From Gammaproteobacteria bacterium (GTDB lineage: Bacteria > Pseudomonadota > Gammaproteobacteria > GCA-001735895): a stretch of 64,000 nt of DNA. How positions within the stretch are numbered: the first letter of the stretch is position 1; each line of letters opens with the position of its first letter. The notes under the pieces are model-generated. The model did no database searches and was not told the origin of the DNA. It worked only from the letters and a program-made list of their open reading frames with translations. Both the position numbers and the translations under genes were made by a program. This document shows, piece by piece, positions 9,110-17,315 of this stretch. Location: positions 186,001-250,000 of the forward strand of contig JAOTYD010000001.1 in the NCBI GenBank assembly GCA_029862005.1, in the 5' to 3' direction.

Positions 9110-10378
9110 ATGTCAGCACAACCAGACTCTAAGCAGAAATTAGCAGAGGGCAATGAAATGTTCCCACAACTTGAAATTCCGCACACGCTAGCCGCGGGAC
9201 CGGGACCTGGCAACACGGATCCACGCGTCCTCGCAAGATTTGCCGCGGCCGGGGTTGCCGACCATATGCAAGCCGACGTGGTGCGGGGTATGAGAGAAGC
9301 CAAGATTATGTTGCGTGAAGTGTTCGGTACCAAAAATGTGTACACCTTCGCGGTCTGTGGTACCGGTTGGGATGGCCTTGATTGCGCCTTCTCGCCCATT
9401 CTTCCCGGCGACACCGTGGTTACATTCGTCAACGGTACCTTCAGCGGTATCGATGATTTCAATATCCGCTTGAAAGCATCAACCCCGCAAGATCTTGCGG
9501 CGGATCCGCTGAATCCGAAACCTGCCAATGTTATAACTATTAATGTGCCACACGGTGAGTCGGTTACTGGCGACATCGTCGAGGCGGCGCTCGCCGAGCA
9601 CAAACCGATGTGGGCATTCATGGCGCATTGGGAAACTGGTAGCGGTCGTATCAACGACATCCAGGGTTTCAACGATGCCTGTGCTAAACACGGTGCAATG
9701 GGTATCGTCGACGCGGTTTCCAGCCTCGGGATCGCTTACTTTAATATCGATGATTACCCGGCGGTAACCACCTGGGCCTCCTGTCCACAAAAAGGGATAC
9801 TCGGTTTGCCCTTGACTTACGCACCGATCAGTTTTAACGACAAGGTTATCGAATTACTCAAAAAACGCGGTTGCTACACCTATGTGCACCATCCGATTCT
9901 GGAAGCGCGTCACTGGTGTATCGCCGATGGCCAGGATGTCGAAACCGCCGCCTACCACCGTACGCATTCGGGTTATGCGGTTGCGTCTTTCCACGAAGCC
10001 CTGCGCCTGTTGCTGCGGCATGGCCGTGAGCAAAAAGCGGCCGATTATGCGTTTTTCGAAAAAGGATTGAGCAGCGCAATCGCGGCGATGGGATGCAAGG
10101 TCACCTCAAACATGACCAGCCTGGTGGTCTTTGATCTGCCCGAGGCTTTCGAGGGTAAGGAGAAAGAACTGGTTACCGGTTGCCGCGCGGCGGGTTTCGC
10201 AATCTGGAATACGTTGTCGGAACCAGCGCAGATACGGGTAGGGATTCTGAACCATCTGAATTTTGATACCATAAACGAAATCGTAGGCCGCTTTGCCGAT
10301 GCGATGATCGACATGGGTGCCGAGGTGAATAAGGATCAGATTCTGGACGATCTGAATAGCTATCTTGCCAGCCGTTAG
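9110..10378 (+). CDS. bhcA: PLP aminotransferase, probable aspartate-glyoxylate aminotransferase
   Basis: This is a class V fold-type I aminotransferase of the alanine/serine-glyoxylate family. Visible features are AAGPGPGNTDPRVL near residue 28, the PLP-stacking region CGTGWDG, HWETGSG near 173, Asp201 in VDAVSSLG and the Schiff-base lysine Lys228 in CPQKG. I prefer the ATG at 9110, preceded by GAGA-rich sequence, over the upstream start at 9047. In the beta-hydroxyaspartate cycle BhcA moves the amino group of aspartate to glyoxylate, giving oxaloacetate and glycine. The IclR, BhcC-like and BhcB-like neighbours favour that role. Alternatives are alanine-glyoxylate or ureidoglycine-glyoxylate aminotransferase, since purine genes are also near. 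A strong terminator follows. Confidence 0.68.
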   Translation: MSAQPDSKQKLAEGNEMFPQLEIPHTLAAGPGPGNTDPRVLARFAAAGVADHMQADVVRGMREAKIMLREVFGTKNVYTFAVCGTGWDGLDCAFSPILPGDTVVTFVNGTFSGIDDFNIRLKASTPQDLAADPLNPKPANVITINVPHGESVTGDIVEAALAEHKPMWAFMAHWETGSGRINDIQGFNDACAKHGAMGIVDAVSSLGIAYFNIDDYPAVTTWASCPQKGILGLPLTYAPISFNDKVIELLKKRGCYTYVHHPILEARHWCIADGQDVETAAYHRTHSGYAVASFHEALRLLLRHGREQKAADYAFFEKGLSSAIAAMGCKVTSNMTSLVVFDLPEAFEGKEKELVTGCRAAGFAIWNTLSEPAQIRVGILNHLNFDTINEIVGRFADAMIDMGAEVNKDQILDDLNSYLASR

Positions 10379-10394
10379 CCAGCAGATGTAAACC

Positions 10395-10424
10395 AAAAAC
10401 GCCGGCTCATGCCGGCGTTTTTTT
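10395..10424. terminator. Bidirectional intrinsic terminator between bhcA and bhcC
   Basis: A perfect GC-rich stem (10399-10406 pairing with 10411-10418, loop TCAT) is bracketed by an A-run on the left and a seven-T run on the right. It can therefore end transcription from both convergent genes: bhcA on the plus strand and the aldolase gene on the minus strand. This is the cleanest intrinsic terminator in the window. Confidence 0.93.
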
Positions 10425-10443
10425 GTCTGCTCTGCGGAGCCGT

Positions 10444-11604
10444 CTAAAAGGCCATGCCACGTGCGCTAACCGGCCACAGGCATTCGACCTTATCGTTGCG
10501 AATCCCGACATACCAGTCATGTAAATTACAGGTTGGATCGCAGTGACCGGGCACCAGTTTAAGCCTGTCATTTAGCTTCAGTCGGTTATCCGGATCGGCG
10601 ATGACCCCATGCTCATCCGAGCAACCGATATACTCAACATCGTCACGTCCGTAGACTACCGGTAGTCCCGAATCGACGCTCATCACCTTGAGACCAGCAT
10701 CGCAAATGGCGTCATTTGATCGCGTTTTGGACATGATCGAAGTCCAGATGAAGAGGCTGTTTCCGAATTCAGAAATCTGTTCACCCTGACTGTCGAGCAC
10801 ACGCTGGTAGTCGGCATCCATAAAGATATAGGACCCGCACTGCATTTCGTTGTAGATGCCGGAAGCTGCTTCGAAGGAGTAACTGCCGGTACCGGCGCCG
10901 GCAACGATAGTGCAATCGAGGTCGTTGCGCTTGAGCAAGGCCAGTGTATCGGTAGTCATTCGCGTGGCCAGGTCGATTTTGTCGCGACGCTCGGCATAAT
11001 CGCGAACGTGTTGTGCCGCTCCCTGGTAGGACTGCAGACCGGCAAAGCTCAATCCAGTGGAAGATTCGATTTTTTGCGCGATCCCTAGCGCCGCCTCACC
11101 TGGCTGAACGCCACATCGCCCGGCACCGCAATCGATTTCGACCAGGCATTCGATGATGACATCGTGGGCTTTCGCGGCGGCAGACAGGTCGTCAACGTTA
11201 TGCAAATCATCGACACAGACCAGCACGCGTGCGGTTTTCGCCAATTGCGCGAGTCGTGCAATCTTTCGCGGATCTACGACCTGGTTTGAAACCATGACGT
11301 CGGTAATGCCTCCCGCGACCATAACCTCCGCCTCGGCAACTTTCTGGCAGCAAATACCACTGGCACCACCGTGATCGATTTGATAGCGGGCGATATCGAC
11401 CGATTTATGTGTCTTGGAATGTGCGCGTAAACGTACCCCTGCACCCGCAAGGCGATCGCGTAACATGGCAACGTTATGCTCGAACGCGTCCAGGTCGATG
11501 ATCAGTGCCGGCGTGGCGACATCGCTTAGATCCATGCCGACAGCCGCGGGGATGTCCAGTCCCACCACCAGCTGTTCTTGATCGGTGCCCTTTTTCATGT
11601 TCAT
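10444..11604 (-). CDS. bhcC: PLP-dependent beta-hydroxyaspartate aldolase
   Basis: This is a fold-type III PLP enzyme (alanine-racemase-like barrel plus the D-serine-dehydratase-like C-terminal domain). The PLP lysine is in RAHSKTHK near residue 64, the phosphate-binding GAGTGSY lies mid-protein, and the metal-site motif VPGHCDPTCN is near the end. The layout and the motifs DCGAGRCGV, SGLPVVYGRDDV and HDWYVG agree closely with what I recall of Paracoccus BhcC, which joins glycine and glyoxylate to give erythro-beta-hydroxyaspartate. D-threonine aldolase is the fallback name. An upstream TTG at 11625 would overlap the bhcB stop; I choose the ATG at 11604, with another at 11598. It is cotranscribed with and downstream of bhcB. 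Confidence 0.78.
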   Translation of the reverse strand: MNMKKGTDQEQLVVGLDIPAAVGMDLSDVATPALIIDLDAFEHNVAMLRDRLAGAGVRLRAHSKTHKSVDIARYQIDHGGASGICCQKVAEAEVMVAGGITDVMVSNQVVDPRKIARLAQLAKTARVLVCVDDLHNVDDLSAAAKAHDVIIECLVEIDCGAGRCGVQPGEAALGIAQKIESSTGLSFAGLQSYQGAAQHVRDYAERRDKIDLATRMTTDTLALLKRNDLDCTIVAGAGTGSYSFEAASGIYNEMQCGSYIFMDADYQRVLDSQGEQISEFGNSLFIWTSIMSKTRSNDAICDAGLKVMSVDSGLPVVYGRDDVEYIGCSDEHGVIADPDNRLKLNDRLKLVPGHCDPTCNLHDWYVGIRNDKVECLWPVSARGMAF

Positions 11605-11615
11605 TTGGCGCTCGG

Positions 11616-12566
11616 CTATTTGCAACCCGGGCAGTGTTTCAGGTCGACATTACCCCCGGTAATGATGACACCGACGCGTTGCCCTTCGAACAATTGCCTG
11701 TTTTTAAGCATCACCGCCAACGGCACTGCGGACGACGGTTCGATAATGATTTTCATGCGCCCCCAGGTCAGGTACATCGCATCGAGAATTTCATTCTCGC
11801 TGGCGAGCAGTACATCGCTGACATATTTCGAAACAAAGTACCAGGTGCGTGGTCGCAGGTTGGTTTTCAAACCATCGGCAACGGATTGTTGCGCATCTCG
11901 AGTAATAATTTCCCCCGCCCGAAAGGAACGGTAGGCGTCATCGGCATTGGCAGGTTCGGCTGCATATATCTTCGTTTGCGGTGATAGCGTCGATAGTGTC
12001 AGGCAGGTTCCGGAGATCAATCCGCCCCCGCCGATAGGCGCGACCACGGCGTCGAGGCCTTCGATCTCCTGCTGCAGTTCCAGCGCGCAGGTCGCCTGTC
12101 CGGCGATGACGCGTGGGTCATCGTAAGGGTGCACCATATCAGCGCCTGATTTTGCAATCACCTGCTCCAGCGTGGCCTCGCGCGATGCCTGCGTGGGTTC
12201 ACATTCAATTATATTGCCACCGTAACTGCGCACCGCGGCCTTCTTTGTCGCGGGCGCGTTATGGGGCATGACCACGGTTGCATCGATGCCGCGCAGCGCG
12301 GCAGCGAAGCTGAGTGCCCCTGCGTGATTACCCGAGGAATGCGTGGCGACTCCCTTTGCCGCATCAGCATCGCTCAGGCCAAACACGGCGTTAGTCGCGC
12401 CACGTGCCTTGAAGGCGCCGACCTTTTGCAGGTTTTCACATTTAAAGAAGATTTCAGCGCCGGTTAACTGGTTGAGGTAGCTCGAGGTCAGCACCGGGGT
12501 GCGATGAATATAGGGGGCGATACGCTCATGCGCCTCAACTACATCGTCAAATGTCGGAATGTTCAT
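11616..12566 (-). CDS. bhcB: PLP-dependent beta-hydroxyaspartate dehydratase (threonine-dehydratase family)
   Basis: The 316-residue protein is a fold-type II PLP enzyme: Schiff-base lysine Lys53 in GAFKARGA, SSGNHAGA substrate loop, and the glycine-rich phosphate site IGGGGLISG. There is no ACT regulatory domain, so it is not a biosynthetic threonine deaminase. Paired with the BhcC-like aldolase, it best fits BhcB, which dehydrates beta-hydroxyaspartate to iminosuccinate. Catabolic threonine/serine dehydratase or serine racemase are alternatives of the same fold. The ATG at 12566 is preferred to an upstream start at 12614 because the family alignment begins there. The protein ends in KHCPGC, an unusual cysteine-bearing tail. 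Gene order is bhcB then bhcC. Confidence 0.75.
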   Translation of the reverse strand: MNIPTFDDVVEAHERIAPYIHRTPVLTSSYLNQLTGAEIFFKCENLQKVGAFKARGATNAVFGLSDADAAKGVATHSSGNHAGALSFAAALRGIDATVVMPHNAPATKKAAVRSYGGNIIECEPTQASREATLEQVIAKSGADMVHPYDDPRVIAGQATCALELQQEIEGLDAVVAPIGGGGLISGTCLTLSTLSPQTKIYAAEPANADDAYRSFRAGEIITRDAQQSVADGLKTNLRPRTWYFVSKYVSDVLLASENEILDAMYLTWGRMKIIIEPSSAVPLAVMLKNRQLFEGQRVGVIITGGNVDLKHCPGCK

Positions 12567-12619
12567 GCTGGCAGCCTTACCGGTCCGTAAACTCGCAAGC
12601 CGTAATAATGCCACAGAAT

Positions 12620-13555
12620 CTAGACTAGCTTGATATTCGAGACACGAATTCGGAAGCGGTTGTCATTTTCGATTGAAGCATTCAGCTTGAGATTCATGAG
12701 GTCAGCGTAAGATTTAACCAGTGAGAACCGGGCCAAAGGCCCATCGTAGCCATCATTGTTATTGCCGTTATAGAAATCCTTGAACATTGTTTTCAGCTCG
12801 TCGCTGGTGAGCGACTTCGACATTGGGTTTTCGATTTCAACCGCACAGTATTCAGCCCCTGCTTGAACCTCGATCCTGATTTCCGATCCCGCGGGGCTGT
12901 GCGAAATCGCATTCATAATCAGGTTCGCGAGTAAATGCTCCATCCATTTTGCATCCACCAACAGGGTTGGCAGCTTTTCTGCAGGCAACTGCAGCGAAAT
13001 TTCATTTTGTTCTGCATCTTTCCTAAGCTTTGAGGATACTCTGTTAAGCAGTTTGGAGAATTTAATTTCGCTAATCACCAGCTCGATTTCCCCATGATCA
13101 CAGTGACATTGCTGCAGCAGATTCTGGATCAATCGATTCAGGTGGGTTGTGGGGTCGATGCCCTCCTCGCGATCGTCCGCGGGTAATTTTGGATTGACCC
13201 TGCGTCTCACCAGGGATTGAATTCGTGCATGCAGATCATCGCAGGAAAACGGTTTCACCAGGTAGTCATCGGCACCCTGGATCAGTGCGGTTACCCGGTC
13301 ATGGATTTGATCACGCGCCGACAGAATCAGAATATCAACCTCGCGATCCAGTTCACGAATTTCATGCAGAACCAGCAGGCTGGATTCTTTCGGCAACATC
13401 AAATCAAGAATAATAACGTCGTAGTCGTGGTTCGATGCATAGCTGATTGCCTTGGTACCCTCATCGACCACGTCGACCGCGTAACCAAAGGCCTGCAATC
13501 CGGCGCTCATCGAATCTTGCAACCTGGCGGAATCTTCTACCACGAGAACTTTCAT
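12620..13555 (-). CDS. Receiver domain fused to a degenerate histidine-kinase ATPase-like domain
   Basis: Residues 1-120 are a CheY-like receiver with the acidic pair in VVEDSA, the phospho-acceptor Asp51 (ILDLMLP) and the conserved lysine in LVKPF. Instead of a DNA-binding output, the rest (about 135-311) resembles the dimerisation tail and ATP-binding part of a histidine kinase: HLNRLIQNLLQQC, then an N-box-like LLANLIMNAISHSP. The glycine boxes that bind ATP are not recognisable, and the phosphorylatable HExxTP motif is absent. I start at the ATG 13555 (MKVLVVEDS), not the upstream 13633, because the receiver begins there. No cognate kinase is adjacent. Function unknown; output may be by protein contact. 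Confidence 0.72.
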   Translation of the reverse strand: MKVLVVEDSARLQDSMSAGLQAFGYAVDVVDEGTKAISYASNHDYDVIILDLMLPKESSLLVLHEIRELDREVDILILSARDQIHDRVTALIQGADDYLVKPFSCDDLHARIQSLVRRRVNPKLPADDREEGIDPTTHLNRLIQNLLQQCHCDHGEIELVISEIKFSKLLNRVSSKLRKDAEQNEISLQLPAEKLPTLLVDAKWMEHLLANLIMNAISHSPAGSEIRIEVQAGAEYCAVEIENPMSKSLTSDELKTMFKDFYNGNNNDGYDGPLARFSLVKSYADLMNLKLNASIENDNRFRIRVSNIKLV

Positions 13556-13704
13556 GGTTTCGTTGTAGCGGACGAATCTGAAGATTGGCTTAAGATAACT
13601 CGTAAATCGATTGATACTTATCAAATTCGCCATTAATTCCTAAGCTAGAATTCAGGTTGCCAGGTTACTCTTTATAATCTGGCAATTGATACTCAGGAAA
13701 TGTT

Positions 13705-14358
13705 ATGAAATTCTTGCAGAATTTATCGATAGCTACCGTATTAACTTCGTTCTTATTTACTCTTCCAGGTGGGCTAAAAGCCGATTCTAGGAATCAGTAT
13801 GAACTATCGGGTCACCTGAATATAGTCGGGGCCAATGGCACGCCTTCCAATGACATACTGGGATTTGGGATTATCCTGCACCGTAAACTATCCGATGACT
13901 GGTATCTGGGTTTCAGCCTCGAAAATGCGACCGATTTCGATGTGGAAAGACCGAACGAAGAGCTTAGCATCGATAGTGTTAGCGAAACCGATGCCCTGGG
14001 CACAATGAATATGTTTACGGTGGTAGCCGAGCGTCGTTACGCACTTGACTCGGAGGGTTGGGTCGGATTCTGGAATCTGGGTGTCGGCATCGCCGACATA
14101 GATGTCGATGATGCGGATGGCGATGTCAAAGGCGGGGGCAGGTTTGATATCAAAGTCGACGCCGATACCGAGACTGTTCTAATCGGCAGTGTCGGCGCGT
14201 TGCAGCGATTAGGCGAACACTGGTCGGCGCGCTACGAGGCTACGCTCGAACAGCACATTGCCGACTGGGAAATAGAGGACAGGGTTAGCGGCAGAACCGA
14301 TTCGTACGATGATTATCTGGTATATGGTCTTCGGATTGGAATGAACTATCGATTCTGA
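13705..14358 (+). CDS. Putative outer-membrane beta-barrel protein
   Basis: The 217-residue protein has a signal peptide (MKFLQNLSIATVLTSFLF then a cut near LKA-DS). The mature part is made of short alternating hydrophobic/polar strands such as WYLGFSLENATDF, GWVGFWNLGVGIADID and WSARYEATLEQ. It ends LRIGMNYRF, and a terminal phenylalanine is the usual BAM recognition end of outer-membrane barrels. It has an acidic Asp-rich turn (DVDDADGDV). A ribosome site (AGGAAA) precedes the ATG at 13705. It reads divergently from the receiver-fusion gene and converges on the glycosylase gene 6 bases later. No closer family is recognised. Confidence 0.7.
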   Translation: MKFLQNLSIATVLTSFLFTLPGGLKADSRNQYELSGHLNIVGANGTPSNDILGFGIILHRKLSDDWYLGFSLENATDFDVERPNEELSIDSVSETDALGTMNMFTVVAERRYALDSEGWVGFWNLGVGIADIDVDDADGDVKGGGRFDIKVDADTETVLIGSVGALQRLGEHWSARYEATLEQHIADWEIEDRVSGRTDSYDDYLVYGLRIGMNYRF

Positions 14359-14364
14359 AAATCC

Positions 14365-15129
14365 TCAACTGACTGTTGCGTGCTTTTGCAGAACCCGCAG
14401 TTCGGCAAACAATTGCAGCATGTCGGGATTATCGATGAACGAAATATTGTAAGGATGCTCGCAAACCAGCTTGTCGTATTCCCCGCTAGCAGGCATGTCC
14501 TCTAATAGCTTCGCAATCCGGCCCCACAGCAGCAAGGTAATGCGCTCGGTGGAATTTTTTGCGATCAGGGCTAACAGGCGAATGAGGAATTCCTGCCAAT
14601 GGCGCGCTTCCCAGGCGGGTTTGCGCCCGGGGTGCAGCACCGGGGTCGCGTTGAGCATAAGAAACCCGGCGCGTTCAAGGTTCGCGAACAACTCGATCAG
14701 TGTCTGGATCAAGCCTCCCTTGTCGAGCCCTGCGATCGACTCCTGCGTTATTTTACCTGCGCTGTCCTTCTGTAGATGTCCCTCGGCAACCAGGGCTGTT
14801 TTGACGATGTTGCGCAGCGAGGTGGCGCGGTTAACTGCCTTGCTCAAGCCCTTTTCACTCCACAGGTTGCCGACCGCGGCGTCGTAGAATGCGATCCCAT
14901 TCGCCGACTCAGGGCGCGGGTAGGGCGATTCGCCGATTAGCAGGTAACCTACCCCGGTTCGGTCACGCCGAAACGCGGCCAGCAGTCGGTCGATACCGGG
15001 CAGCCAGCTGTCGTCCTGTAACAGGGATTCGAGGTAATCCGGGTCCAGGGTCAAAAGCGATTCGACGAGGATTTGTTGCCAGTCATCGTGCACCCCTGAG
15101 CGTTCGATCAGGGTATCGATTCTACTCAT
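14365..15129 (-). CDS. Uracil-DNA glycosylase family protein, divergent
   Basis: Two UDG-superfamily motifs are visible. The water-activating loop appears as GESPYP (66-71), where UNG has GQDPYH, and the minor-groove loop appears as HPYNIS (225-230), where UNG has HPSPLS. A hydrophobic FLMLNATPVLHPG strand sits where UNG has its LLLNTVLTV core. At 254 residues it is UNG-sized. The replacement of the catalytic aspartate environment (D to S) means activity cannot be assumed. Its ATG overlaps the last 8 bases of uraD, so it looks like a passenger at the end of the purine minus-strand operon. The family is likely; the function in base repair is unproven. Confidence 0.68.
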   Translation of the reverse strand: MSRIDTLIERSGVHDDWQQILVESLLTLDPDYLESLLQDDSWLPGIDRLLAAFRRDRTGVGYLLIGESPYPRPESANGIAFYDAAVGNLWSEKGLSKAVNRATSLRNIVKTALVAEGHLQKDSAGKITQESIAGLDKGGLIQTLIELFANLERAGFLMLNATPVLHPGRKPAWEARHWQEFLIRLLALIAKNSTERITLLLWGRIAKLLEDMPASGEYDKLVCEHPYNISFIDNPDMLQLFAELRVLQKHATVS

Positions 15130-15634
15130 CTATAAGGGCGTCGATACGAATGCGCGCTATCTTCTCGACCTCGCCAAGCGCCGTCTCAAATTCCTGGTCT
15201 TCGGTATTTTTAAGTCGATTTTTCATCGCGGCGATAATCTGATGCTTGTCAAGGCCGGTCACCGCAATGATAAACGGAAACCCGAATTTCGCATGATAAG
15301 CCTGGTTGAGTGACCCGATTTTCTCGAGTTCTGCAGCGCTGCACTGGCTCAATCCGGCCCCGGCCTGTTCGTCCTTCGATGCATCGGTCAGGGTGCCCTC
15401 GCTGGCCTCCTTGCCTGCCAGTTCGGGGTGACTGCAGAGTAAATCCATGCGATGTACCTCCGGTGCGCGCCTGACCGCTGCTGCCATCGCTCGATGTAGC
15501 GCCACAGGCGATTCAAAGGGGCGGTCGGGGTACACCAGCTCCGGAACCCACGGAGAATGTTCGAAAATCCCGCCCAGCAATTCGACGAAGCGCTTGGCGC
15601 TGCTGCGATTGATTTCATCGATGCTGATGCCCAT
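15122..15634 (-). CDS. uraD: OHCU decarboxylase
   Basis: UraD converts 2-oxo-4-hydroxy-4-carboxy-5-ureidoimidazoline to S-allantoin, the third step from urate. The 170-residue all-helical protein carries the family's catalytic motif SHPELAGK (His69), the PWVPELV segment and the FGFPFIIAVTG strand near the C-terminus. I start at the ATG 15634, nine bases after the puuE stop; the longer frame to 15787 would run through puuE. It sits in the minus-strand order GntR-puuE-uraD-glycosylase, opposite uraH, which makes its substrate. Confidence 0.93.
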   Translation of the reverse strand: MGISIDEINRSSAKRFVELLGGIFEHSPWVPELVYPDRPFESPVALHRAMAAAVRRAPEVHRMDLLCSHPELAGKEASEGTLTDASKDEQAGAGLSQCSAAELEKIGSLNQAYHAKFGFPFIIAVTGLDKHQIIAAMKNRLKNTEDQEFETALGEVEKIARIRIDALIDE

Positions 15635-15642
15635 GGCGGTAA

Positions 15643-16566
15643 TTATGGAGTTCGTGGCGGGTGCCTGTCTATCCAGTGGCGGGCGATATCGATGCGGCGG
15701 CATATCCAGACCTTGTCGTGCGTTTGCACGTAATCGAGAAATCGTTGCAGCGCGCGGAAGCGTCCCGGTCTGCCGACCAGGCGACAATGCAGTCCAACCG
15801 ACATCATTTTGGGCATATCGTCGCCCTCGGCATAAAGCACGTCGAAATTGTCGCGCAGGTACTCGTAGAATTGTTCGCCACTGTTAAACCCTTGCGTGGT
15901 TGCAAAGCGCATATCGTTAACATCGAGCGTATAGGGTATGACCAGGTGTGCCCTGTCTTCACCGTTGCTGGTTTTGACTGGCATCCATAGCGGCAGGTCA
16001 TCGCCGTAATAGTCCGAGTCGTACAGCAGCTCGCCCTGTTCGACCACGAGGCGGCGGGTGTTGGGGCTGTCGCGCCCGGTATACCAGCCAAGCGGTGTGC
16101 GCCCGGTCAGTTGGGTAATGATGCCGAGCGCCTGTTGCATATGCTCGCGTTCGGTCGCTTCGTCGATGTCCTGGTAGTGAATCCAGCGCAGCCCGTGGCA
16201 GGCAATTTCATGATCCAGTCTGACCAGCTCGGTTGCCAGCTCCGGGTGACGCTCGAGCGCCATGGCCACGGCGAATACGGTTAGCGGCAGTGCGCGTGTT
16301 TCAAACTCTCGCAGCAGTCGCCAGACGCCGGCACGTGAGCCGTACTCGTATATCGATTCCATGCTCATGTGGCGTGCCGGGTAACTTTTTGCACCGATTA
16401 TTTCCGATAAAAACTGTTCTGAGCCCCGGTCACCGTGCAAGACAGAACTTTCGCCGCCTTCCTCGTAGTTAAGCACGAACTGCAGCGCGACACGCGCCTC
16501 GCCGGGCCAATGGGCATGGGGTGGATTACGTCCATACCCGACCATGTCGCGCGGGTAGGCGCTCAC
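15643..16566 (-). CDS. puuE: Allantoinase of the polysaccharide-deacetylase fold
   Basis: PuuE hydrolyses S-allantoin to allantoate and is unrelated to the metal-dependent amidohydrolase allantoinase (AllB). The 307 residues have the NodB barrel with the signature opening YPRDMVGYGRNPPHAHWP, a FVLNYEEGGE segment, and HEIACHGLRW, where the polysaccharide-deacetylase histidines lie. The start is a GTG whose first base lies in a 4-base overlap with the GntR stop; a GAGGAG ribosome site supports it. It is translationally coupled to its regulator and followed by uraD. Confidence 0.93.
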   Translation of the reverse strand: MSAYPRDMVGYGRNPPHAHWPGEARVALQFVLNYEEGGESSVLHGDRGSEQFLSEIIGAKSYPARHMSMESIYEYGSRAGVWRLLREFETRALPLTVFAVAMALERHPELATELVRLDHEIACHGLRWIHYQDIDEATEREHMQQALGIITQLTGRTPLGWYTGRDSPNTRRLVVEQGELLYDSDYYGDDLPLWMPVKTSNGEDRAHLVIPYTLDVNDMRFATTQGFNSGEQFYEYLRDNFDVLYAEGDDMPKMMSVGLHCRLVGRPGRFRALQRFLDYVQTHDKVWICRRIDIARHWIDRHPPRTP

Positions 16567-17282
16567 GCGGGCTCCTCGACCTTTTGCGGGCGCAACAAAG
16601 TGGCCAGGTCGGCCGGTGGTTTCTCGGGTTTGTGCTTGATCTTGCTTTCGATATGCAGCAGATGCTGGTTCATGACCTTTTTTGCAGTCCTGACATCGCG
16701 TTTTGCAATGGCGTCAACAATCGCCTCGTGCTCCTGGTTACGGCAACGATTCTGTTCATCAATCCCGAGATGGGTCAGGATGACCAGCGGTGTACGGCGA
16801 ATGATATCGTTGAGGTATTCTTCAAGCACAGAGTTACCTGCCATGTGTGCAAGCTCGCGGTGAAAATCGACCGACAGCGACAGTGCGCGTTCGCTATCGC
16901 CGCGCAGGTAGGCCTTTTGTTCCTGGTCCAGCATCTTGCCAAGCTGCTGGATATGCTTTTCCTCCACACGACCGATCAGGGTTTCGAGGATTGCCGATTC
17001 GATTACCCTGCGAGTGGCGAATAAATCCTGTCCTTCCTTGACCGATGGCTTCGCCACGGTTGCGCCCCGGTTGGGCGTCTGATCCACCAGGCGCGAATGC
17101 GCCAGGCGCGTGAGTACCTTGCGTATCAGGCCGCGCTTGACGCCGAAAAGGTTGGCAAGTTGTACCTCTTTCAGCTTGGTTCCCGGCGCCAGTCGATGGT
17201 CAAGTACCGCCTGCTCGATCTGCCGCAAGACGTCATCTTCGCTGATCCCGGTTTGGCTGGGTTTGTTTTTTTGTACTGCCAT
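16563..17282 (-). CDS. GntR-family (FCD) regulator of purine catabolism
   Basis: The protein has an N-terminal GntR winged helix (about 15-80: VLRQIEQAVLDHRLAPGTKL, then the recognition region FGVKRGLIRKVLTRL) and a C-terminal all-helical FCD ligand domain with the metal-binding type histidines (DFHRELAHMAGN and NQEHEAIVDAI). I choose the ATG at 17282 (239 residues): the longer frame reaches into the promoter, and a candidate transcript start lies near 17309. It is first in the operon with puuE and uraD and divergent from uraH-xdh. Paired operator-like palindromes lie in the shared spacer, so it probably represses both sides and itself. The effector, perhaps a purine intermediate, is unknown. 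Confidence 0.85.
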   Translation of the reverse strand: MAVQKNKPSQTGISEDDVLRQIEQAVLDHRLAPGTKLKEVQLANLFGVKRGLIRKVLTRLAHSRLVDQTPNRGATVAKPSVKEGQDLFATRRVIESAILETLIGRVEEKHIQQLGKMLDQEQKAYLRGDSERALSLSVDFHRELAHMAGNSVLEEYLNDIIRRTPLVILTHLGIDEQNRCRNQEHEAIVDAIAKRDVRTAKKVMNQHLLHIESKIKHKPEKPPADLATLLRPQKVEEPA

Positions 17283-17315
17283 CTTTGTTCGAGTCGCTTG
17301 TCGCATTAGTCTGCG

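Noticed and set aside
8500-9672. A 390-codon minus-strand frame across the IclR and bhcA genes
   Set aside because: It lies opposite two clear, conserved proteins, has a low-complexity Ser/Arg-rich translation and shows no family motif. It is a shadow.
9110-10378. Ureidoglycine-glyoxylate aminotransferase (PucG) as the identity of the aminotransferase
   Set aside because: The pathway here goes through allantoicase and ureidoglycolate lyase, so no ureidoglycine is made; no ureidoglycine aminohydrolase is seen. It stays a low alternative.
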